64,000 bases of DNA from an uncultured Bacteroidota bacterium (GTDB lineage Bacteria > Bacteroidota > Bacteroidia > AKYH767-A > 2013-40CM-41-45), in contig CALMQM010000040.1 in NCBI GenBank assembly GCA_937871435.1, positions 1 through 64,000 on the forward strand, in the 5' to 3' direction. This document shows, one piece after another, positions 18,006 through 25,600 of this stretch. Numbering within the stretch: position 1 is the first letter of the stretch; each line of letters begins with the position of its first letter. A program made the position numbers and the translations under genes. Under the pieces are notes generated by a model that searched no databases, had not been told where the DNA came from, and saw nothing but the letters and a program-made list of their open reading frames with translations.

Positions 18006-18869
18006 ATGAATTATCAACCCTTTCGTCCACGTTCCTCCAGTTTTCTTCCGGAGGTTGTTAAGAATATCCTGATCATAAACGGGATCATGTTTCTTGCCAC
18101 CGTACTCATGGAAAACCGGGGTGTGGAACTAAGCGATATACTCGGACTTCATTATTTTCAGTCGGAAAAGTTCAGGGTATTCCAGTTGATAACATACATG
18201 TTCATGCATGGAAGTTTCATGCACATTTTCTTCAATATGTTTGCTGTATGGATGTTTGGTTCCGCAGTAGAAAATGTGTGGGGACCGCGAAGGTTTCTGA
18301 CCTTTTACCTGATAACCGGATTGGGCGCAGCAGTTGCGCATTATGGTATTTTCTACTTTGAAATGCAACCTGCAATGGCCATTTTCAATGATTATATTGC
18401 TTCTCCGAGTCATGAGAAACTGCAGGCCTTAATCAATTCGGAAGCATTTCAGAGCTTTTCTTCTTCGGAAATGAGTGAACATCTCAATTCTTTTATTCAT
18501 GACTATACTGTTACGGCCGCCAGCAATTCAGCGGAAGCTTTAAAACTGAGCGTGGATTACATGAGTCAGTTCAAAGCAGACATACTCAATGCTCCTGTAG
18601 TGGTTGGTGCATCCGGGGCTGTTTTCGGATTATTACTTGCCTATGGAATGTTGTTCCCGAACAATTTATTGTTCATGATGTTTTTCCCGATTCCTATCAA
18701 GGCTAAATATTTTGTTATCATTTACGGCGCTGTCGAATTGTTCAGCGGAATTGCTCAGATTCCCGGAGACAATGTCGCTCATTTTGCGCATCTGGGAGGA
18801 TTGATTACAGGACTTATCCTGATACTTTTCTGGAGAAGAAGGCGCGGAAACAATGACAATTATTTTTAA
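18006..18869 (+). CDS. Rhomboid family intramembrane serine protease (first of two)
   Basis: The 287-residue integral membrane protein has the rhomboid core: LITYMFMHGSFMHIFFNMFAVWMFG (L1 loop/TM2), GASGAVFGLL with Ser203 as nucleophile, and VAHFAHLGGLITG with His262 as the likely base. A soluble insertion of about 65 residues (roughly 130-195) separates the third and fourth helices, much longer than in GlpG. It cleaves single-pass membrane proteins within the membrane; the substrate is unknown. Its stop is 18 bases before the next rhomboid gene, so they form an operon pair. The C-terminus ends in a basic run (FWRRRRGNND), as expected for a cytoplasmic tail. Confidence 0.93.
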   Translation: MNYQPFRPRSSSFLPEVVKNILIINGIMFLATVLMENRGVELSDILGLHYFQSEKFRVFQLITYMFMHGSFMHIFFNMFAVWMFGSAVENVWGPRRFLTFYLITGLGAAVAHYGIFYFEMQPAMAIFNDYIASPSHEKLQALINSEAFQSFSSSEMSEHLNSFIHDYTVTAASNSAEALKLSVDYMSQFKADILNAPVVVGASGAVFGLLLAYGMLFPNNLLFMMFFPIPIKAKYFVIIYGAVELFSGIAQIPGDNVAHFAHLGGLITGLILILFWRRRRGNNDNYF

Positions 18870-18887
18870 GGTTTAGTTCATCCTGCC

Positions 18888-19775
18888 ATGGCAACATCTT
18901 TTACAAACACATTGAAGCAACAACTCAATACTGCTGATACCCTGCAGCGTTTGTTGCTGGTGAATGCGGTTGTCTTTGTTGTGATTCGTTTGATCAATAG
19001 TCTGTCGAGACTTTACAATGTACCACTGCTCGAATTTGATTTTGTGAATTCATGGCTCGCAGTTCCCGCAGCTCCATTGCAATTACTTCACAAGCCATGG
19101 ACATTGATTACCTACATGTTTTACCATTGGGATTTCATGCATATTTTATTCAACATGCTGTGGTTGTTCTGGATGGGAAAAATTTTTCAGGAATACCTTG
19201 GCAACAAAAAGCTGCTTACAACTTATCTTTTAGGAGGAATTAGTGGTGGGATCCTGTATATACTGGCATACAATTTATTTCCATTGTTCGCATCTTCCGT
19301 CGAAGTATCTTCCGCTCTGGGAGCTTCCGCGAGTGTATTGGCAATAACTATTGCAACTGCTACCCTGCTCCCGGATTACGCTATCCATCTCTTGTTTTTC
19401 GGACCGGTTAAATTGAAATACATTGCTCTTGTTACTATTTTTTTAGATTTAATAAATGTCAGCGGGGCGAATGCTGGCGGACATATCGCGCATATAGGCG
19501 GGGCATTGTTTGGCTTTATATATATCAAACAATTGAAGAAAGGCAATGATATTGCAGCCTGGCTGAGTAAACTAATTGATTTCATTACACCCGGGAAAAA
19601 ATCAAGATTAAAAGTGAGTCATTCCAGGAGAAAAAGTGATGAAGATTATGCAGCTTCAAAAAAGAGCAAGCAGGAAAGACTGGATTTGATTTTAGAAAAG
19701 ATCAGTAAATCAGGTTACGGCAGTTTGAGCTCGGAGGAACGGGATTTTCTTTTCAATGCAAGCAAGGAAAAGTGA
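18888..19775 (+). CDS. Rhomboid family intramembrane serine protease (second of two) with charged C-terminal domain
   Basis: The 295-residue protein has rhomboid signatures: LITYMFYHWDFMHILFNMLWLFWMG, GASASVLAI with Ser147 as nucleophile (GASA rather than GASG), and GGHIAHIGGALFGF with His202. It is only distantly similar to the preceding rhomboid and lacks that protein's long insertion, so the pair is not a recent duplication. After the last helix comes a soluble C-terminal domain of about 65 residues (RRKSDEDYAASKKSKQERLD, then ISKSGYGSLSSEERDFLF) ending in a small helical hairpin. This tail occurs in rhomboids of Bacteroidota. It probably lies in the cytoplasm. The next gene follows by 63 bases. 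Confidence 0.92.
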   Translation: MATSFTNTLKQQLNTADTLQRLLLVNAVVFVVIRLINSLSRLYNVPLLEFDFVNSWLAVPAAPLQLLHKPWTLITYMFYHWDFMHILFNMLWLFWMGKIFQEYLGNKKLLTTYLLGGISGGILYILAYNLFPLFASSVEVSSALGASASVLAITIATATLLPDYAIHLLFFGPVKLKYIALVTIFLDLINVSGANAGGHIAHIGGALFGFIYIKQLKKGNDIAAWLSKLIDFITPGKKSRLKVSHSRRKSDEDYAASKKSKQERLDLILEKISKSGYGSLSSEERDFLFNASKEK

Positions 19776-19838
19776 CTCTGAACGATTGATATTAATCAGA
19801 TAATTGGACGATTCCAGATTGGGATCCAAGAAAAAACG

Positions 19839-20954
19839 ATGAAGCAGCCCCTGTTCGTTCGAATCATGTGGATAGTGAATATCCTCGCCATCGTCGGCTT
19901 GCTGCTATCCTACCTTGCTGCTTATGTAAGTCCTGCCACCATTTGGTGGTTAGCGTTATTCGGACTGGCTTATGGAAGCTTTTTGGTTATCAATTTGTTG
20001 TTTGTAGTATTCTGGTTGATCAGAAAAAGCAAACGATTCAGGTATTCTCTGATTCTTTCCCTTGTTGGTGTCTGGAAAATATTCGGGATGTATCAAGTAT
20101 CATTTTCTTCTCCCGAAACTGATTCAGCTCAGAAAGAAAAAGGTCGATTGAAGGTGATGAGTTTTAACGTCCGACTGTTTGATTTATATAACTGGTTTCA
20201 CAGCAATGATACACGTGCAAGAATCTTTTCGTTTCTCAAGGAAGAGCAACCCGATGTAATTTGCTTTCAGGAGTTCTTTACTTCTGAAAGAGGAAAACCA
20301 TTTTTCCGAAATGACGATACTTTACGGAATCTTCTTTCCGCATATTCCCATATTGAATATACGCTGACATTACATGAAGGAGATCATTGGGGAATTGCTA
20401 CTTTTTCCCGTTATCCGATAGTAAACAAGCAGTCTGTCCATTTCCAAAAACGAGGCGGAAATATTTTCATTTATACTGATATCAAAGTTGGTGATGATAC
20501 AGTCCGTGTGTTCAACACCCATTTGGAAAGTGTACGATTCCGCTGGGAAGATTATAAATTCATCAAAAATCTTGGCAACGATGAAGTAGAGCAAGATGAA
20601 GTAAAAGGTGGTTTAAACATTCTTAGAAGACTGAAACGTGCATTTGTAAAACGTGCCAATCAGGTACAAATCCTTCACGATACATTGGATGCAAGTCCTT
20701 ATCCTGTGATTTTATGCGGCGACTTTAACGATACTCCTCCATCCTATACCTACCATATTCTGGCTGATGATCTGAAAGATGCTTTCAGGGAAAGCGGCAG
20801 TGGTTTTGGGAAGACCTATTCAGGACCATTTCCTTCCTTCCGTATTGACTATATTTTCCATGATAAACGGATCAATTCTTATGCATACAAAACAATACAC
20901 AACGAATTGTCTGATCATTATCCAATTAGTTGCTGGGTGGAATTGCCTCATTAG
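19839..20954 (+). CDS. Membrane-anchored endonuclease/exonuclease/phosphatase-fold protein
   Basis: The 371-residue protein has three hydrophobic helices in the first 90 residues and then an EEP (DNase I-like) domain. Marks are MSFNVRLFDLYNW, DVICFQEFF (metal-binding Glu), NTHLESVRF, ILCGDFNDTP (catalytic Asp-Asn) and LSDHYPI (catalytic His). The fold hydrolyses phosphodiester bonds in nucleic acids, phosphoinositides or sphingomyelin. The membrane anchor suggests an envelope substrate, but the specificity cannot be read. It is the last gene of a co-directional run mutL-rhomboid-rhomboid-EEP with gaps of at most 80 bases, followed by a 196-base gap. Confidence 0.88.
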   Translation: MKQPLFVRIMWIVNILAIVGLLLSYLAAYVSPATIWWLALFGLAYGSFLVINLLFVVFWLIRKSKRFRYSLILSLVGVWKIFGMYQVSFSSPETDSAQKEKGRLKVMSFNVRLFDLYNWFHSNDTRARIFSFLKEEQPDVICFQEFFTSERGKPFFRNDDTLRNLLSAYSHIEYTLTLHEGDHWGIATFSRYPIVNKQSVHFQKRGGNIFIYTDIKVGDDTVRVFNTHLESVRFRWEDYKFIKNLGNDEVEQDEVKGGLNILRRLKRAFVKRANQVQILHDTLDASPYPVILCGDFNDTPPSYTYHILADDLKDAFRESGSGFGKTYSGPFPSFRIDYIFHDKRINSYAYKTIHNELSDHYPISCWVELPH

Positions 20955-21136
20955 AATGAGAATTTTGTCTTTAAATTAATTTTCCGTTGAATGTATTTAT
21001 CGATTTAATTAACAGAAACTTATACTGATAAACCAAAGCAATTTGTAGTTTCATGTTTTCAAATGTTTGATCTGATTATCCAACAGAACCGGATTTGAAT
21101 ATCCCAGACCTGAGCTCAAAAAGCAGGCATTTTTTT

Positions 21137-21144
21137 TAACTTTG
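21137..21144 (+). promoter_or_regulatory. Candidate -7 promoter element of mtaB
   Basis: TAACTTTG matches TAnnTTTG and ends 6 bases before the ATG at 21151. If used, transcription would begin at or next to the start codon, giving a leaderless or near-leaderless mRNA. No TTG lies at the expected -33 distance, so this rests on the -7 box alone. Confidence 0.35.
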
Positions 21145-21150
21145 CCGGCC

Positions 21151-22482
21151 ATGTCAGAATCTCCTTCGGTTTCATTTTATACGCTTGGCTGCAAGCTCAA
21201 TTTCGCGGAAACTTCCACTATTGGAAGACAGCTTCGTGATGCCGGATTCAGGAAAGTAGACTTTTCAACCGGGGCTGATGTGGTTGTCATCAATACTTGT
21301 TCCGTGACTGAAAATGCGGATCGGGAGTGTAAAACGCTTGTAAAAAAAGCACTACAGTTTAATCCCGGATCATTCATAGCCGTAATTGGTTGTTATGCGC
21401 AATTGAAGCCTGAAACTATTTCAGCGATTCCGGGCGTAGATTTGGTTCTTGGAGCGACTGAAAAATTTAATCTCAGCCAGTATCTCCATCATTTTGATAA
21501 AAAGGAAAGGGCCGAAATCCATTCATGTGAGATTGCGGAAGCTCAATCTTTTGTCAGTTCATACTCAATTGGAGACCGAACCCGGGCATTTCTTAAGGTT
21601 CAGGATGGATGTGATTATACCTGTTCTTATTGCACTATTCCACTCGCACGTGGTGAAAGTCGCAGCGACAGCATCGAAAGTGTTCTTCAATCAGTTAAAG
21701 AAATAGCCGGACGGGGAATAAAGGAAATTGTCCTCACCGGAGTTAATATCGGTGATTTCGGGACAGATCATCAGCAGTCCGGAAGAAAGACTTCCAGTTT
21801 TTTGAAATTAATTCAGGCATTGGATGAATCGGAAGGAATAGAAAGATTTCGTATTTCTTCTATTGAACCGAATTTGCTCAGTGACGAGATTATTTCTTTT
21901 GTTGCTGCCTCAAAAAGATTTGTTCCACATTTTCATATACCACTTCAATCAGGATCAGACAAAATCCTTGGTCTGATGCGAAGGAGATATCGCAGGGAAT
22001 TGTACGCGGAAAGAATTGCTTACATCCGAAAATTAATGCCTCATGCCGGAATTGGTGTGGATGTAATTACCGGATTTCCGGGCGAAACAGACGAAGATTT
22101 TTTGGAGACATATAATTTTCTGAAAGAATCTGAAGTTTCCTATCTCCATGTGTTCACATATTCGGAAAGAGATAATACCGATGCTTTGCAAATTCGACCG
22201 GTTGTTCCTATTCCTATTCGCAAGCAACGCAATAAAATGTTGCGCATCTTATCCGACAAATTGCAACATTCATTTAGCGAAAAATACATCGGGAAATCAT
22301 TTGATGTACTTTTTGAGAATAGTTCTGATGACGGATGGATTCGTGGATTCACGGGAAATTACATCAAGGTAAAAACACAATTTGAAGGTTCACTGGCAAA
22401 CAAATTATTGAGATGTACACTTGGATCACCCGATGAATTGATGTGTCTTACAGCTGAAGTTGAATTTAGTGTATCAAACTAA
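21151..22482 (+). CDS. mtaB: tRNA (t6A37) methylthiotransferase MtaB
   Basis: The 443-residue protein is a radical-SAM methylthiotransferase. It has an N-terminal MTTase domain (FYTLGCKLNFAETSTIG, NTCSVTENAD, GCYAQLKP) supplying three Cys for one iron-sulfur cluster. The radical-SAM CxxxCxxC motif lies in GCDYTCSYCTIPLARGESRS. VKIQDG-like LKVQDGCD and GFPGETDEDF are also typical. It adds a methylthio group to t6A at position 37 of ANN-decoding tRNAs. The start is the ATG at 21151; the frame also allows a TTG at 21142. NTCSVTENADRECK and the overall length fit MtaB better than MiaB or RimO. It stands alone, downstream of a 196-base gap. Confidence 0.93.
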   Translation: MSESPSVSFYTLGCKLNFAETSTIGRQLRDAGFRKVDFSTGADVVVINTCSVTENADRECKTLVKKALQFNPGSFIAVIGCYAQLKPETISAIPGVDLVLGATEKFNLSQYLHHFDKKERAEIHSCEIAEAQSFVSSYSIGDRTRAFLKVQDGCDYTCSYCTIPLARGESRSDSIESVLQSVKEIAGRGIKEIVLTGVNIGDFGTDHQQSGRKTSSFLKLIQALDESEGIERFRISSIEPNLLSDEIISFVAASKRFVPHFHIPLQSGSDKILGLMRRRYRRELYAERIAYIRKLMPHAGIGVDVITGFPGETDEDFLETYNFLKESEVSYLHVFTYSERDNTDALQIRPVVPIPIRKQRNKMLRILSDKLQHSFSEKYIGKSFDVLFENSSDDGWIRGFTGNYIKVKTQFEGSLANKLLRCTLGSPDELMCLTAEVEFSVSN

Positions 22483-22666
22483 ATCGAATACCAAATTTTA
22501 AAACTTTTTCAGAACATTCTTGTTTTAGGTTTTTCTCAAGATTAAATCCCCATATTGTTTTTCAAATTTATCAGAGTCGATTTTTGGTAAATCACTGCTT
22601 TTTTTCTATTTTGCTATCATCTTGAAAACCTTTATTAATACCACATTTTAAGTAATTACATTCAAC

Positions 22667-25600
22667 ATGAAACACACTCACACCATGAAGCAGGTTTCCT
22701 GCTTCCCGAAAAATTTATTGTCCAAACATTCATCCACAGGTATTCTGTTATTTATTTTCCTGATCCTGTCAGGATATGCAAAAGCCACGGATGAATGTAT
22801 GATGTTACCTATTCCTGTTCAGGACAGAGTTCAATCGGCTTCTTTGATCACAGAAGCGGAAGTAATGAGCACAAGTTCCTTTTGGAATAAGCAGCACAAC
22901 ATGATCTTTACCGTGAGTCACCTGAAAATTTACAAAGTTTTCAAAGGAAATAAGAACCTGAGAGAATTTGACATTATTACCACAGGTGGGACAGTTGGAT
23001 TGGATAGAATAGAGATGACATCTAATCTTATTCTTCATCCGGGACAGCAAGGAATTTTCTTTTGTAACGTGTCAGGACTTGATACGAGAATTTCCTACCC
23101 GGGTGTAACAACGTTGTATGACGCATATGGTCTACAGCAAGGATTTGTAGAGTACAACCTGAGTGAGAATTCAGCATCTACTCCCTTCTTCCAATTTTCA
23201 TCTATCACCGGACAATTGTACAATGAAGTGATGAGTTATACTGGTATTCAGTTTCAACAAGTAGAAACAAATGTGAAACTGAACCAAAGTATCCAACAGC
23301 TTGCGGTACCCAAGACAGGCGGAAATACGACGCAGGCTGTACCTACAATTACGAACTTCACTCCTACCAGTATCACAGCCGGAACACATTCAATATTGAC
23401 AATCAATGGTACAAATTTCGGAGCAACAAGAGGTACAGGGTTTGTCGAATTTAAAAATGCGAATGATGGCGGAGCAACCTATGTAAAGGCAAAAGTGAAT
23501 GATTATCTGACCTGGACGAATACTCAAATCACTTTGTATGTTCCCAGCAGCTCACTTTCAGGTGGACCTTCAGCAGGAACCGGAACGATTCGTGTCACGA
23601 ACAGTGACCCAAATTTTGTTGTGAGTGCTTCTCAACTCACAATCACCTATTCGCACATCAACGTTGAATTCAACAGCACAGGCTTTTATACTGAACACAT
23701 AAATGATAACACTACCGGTGGTTATACTTTTCAGTTTAATTCGACCCGTTTTGCTACCAATGCTCCGGCTGTGGCTGCTTTTACCAGAGCAATGAATACA
23801 TGGACATGTAACACCAATATAAACTGGATTATCGGTGCCAATACTGCAGTCGATACTGTTCTTGCCGATGGAATTAACATAGTTCGTTTTGACATTGGTC
23901 CATCCATGCCGACGAATGTACTTGGAACTGCAACAAGCCGCTTATCAGGTTGCGTGGGTGGTGTTGATACAGTATGGACAGTAACAGAAATCGATGTGAT
24001 TTATGATGATGGAGCCGCAGGTTTAGCCTGGCAATACGGGCCAACACTTGCGAACATTAATCAGATAGATTTTGAATCCGTAACTGTTCATGAATTGGGT
24101 CACGCACATCAGTTACAGCACATCATTCTTTCGGGAGCAGTCATGCACTATGCCATTTCCAACGGTCAAAATACCAGGACGCTGAGTGCAGCCAATGATA
24201 TTGCAGGAGGAAATTATGTGCTTACAAAAAGTTTTGCCACGCATGGTGCCTGTAAAACATCTGGTTCACAAATGACAGCATTAAGCCTTGCCGCCAGCGT
24301 AAGTATAGCTGCAAATCCCGGTAATAACGTGTGTGCAACGAGTAGTGTTACTTTCACTGCGACTCCGGTGCTTCCTGCCGGAACTCCTGTTTATCAATGG
24401 AAAAAGAATGGGGTGAATGTCGGGACAAACAGCACTTCTTATACCAATGCAAGCTGGGTAAATGGAGATATAGTCACTTGCGTAATGACTGTCAGCGGAG
24501 GTTGTAATGAAGTGAAAACTTCCAATGCCATTACTATGACCGTCAATGCAGCATCAGCAGTGAGTGTTTCCATTGCCGCGAGCCCTTCCAGCACAATCTG
24601 TTCAGGAACAAACGTCACTTTCACTGCCACTCCTACCAATGGTGGAACACCGGCATATCAATGGAAGAAGAATGGCGTGAATGTGGGAACTAACAGCGCA
24701 ACATATTCTGATGCAACTCTTGCAAATGGAAATACAATCAGTTGTGTGATGACAAGCAGTTTGGGCTGTACGACTGGAAATCCGGCCACTTCAAATACAA
24801 TCACAATGACGGTAAACGCCAATGTCGCTGCCAGTGTGAGTATTGCTGCAAGTCCATCAGTCAATATTTGTTCAGGAACCAATGTGACATTTACAGCAAC
24901 ACCGACTAATGGAGGCCCGACTCCCGTTTATCAATGGAAAAAGAACGGAGTGAATGTCGGCACAAACAGTGTGACCTATTCTGATGCCGGACTTGCGAAC
25001 GGGAATACAATCACCTGTACAATGACAAGCAATGCGAACTGTGTAACCGGAAGTCCGGCCACTTCCAATACACTCACAATGACAGTTACAGCTTCCGTTG
25101 CTGCAAGTGTAAGTATAGCCGCCAGTCCTGCCGGTACTATTTGTTCCGGAACCAATGTCACATTCACAGCCACACCAACTAATGGAGGCAGCACACCTGT
25201 TTATCAATGGAAAAAGAATGGCGTGAATGTAGGAACAAACAGTGTGACTTATTCGGATGCAACACTTGCGAATGGAAATACCATCACTTGTACGATGACC
25301 AGCAATGCTACCTGTGTTACCGGAAATCCTGCTACCTCCAATACAATCACGATGACCGTAACAACTCCTGCAGCGGCCAGTGTTTCAATCGCAGCAAGTC
25401 CATCTTCTACTATCTGTTCGGGTACCAGTGTGACATTTACTGCTACTCCTGTTAATGGCGGTGTACTGCCCTCTTATCAATGGAAAAAAAATGGAGTGAA
25501 TGTTGGATTAAACCTGACAACTTATACTGATGGAGCTTTAGCCAACGGCGATGCAATTCAATGTGTGTTGACAAGTAATCTGAGCTGTGTTTCAGGAAGT

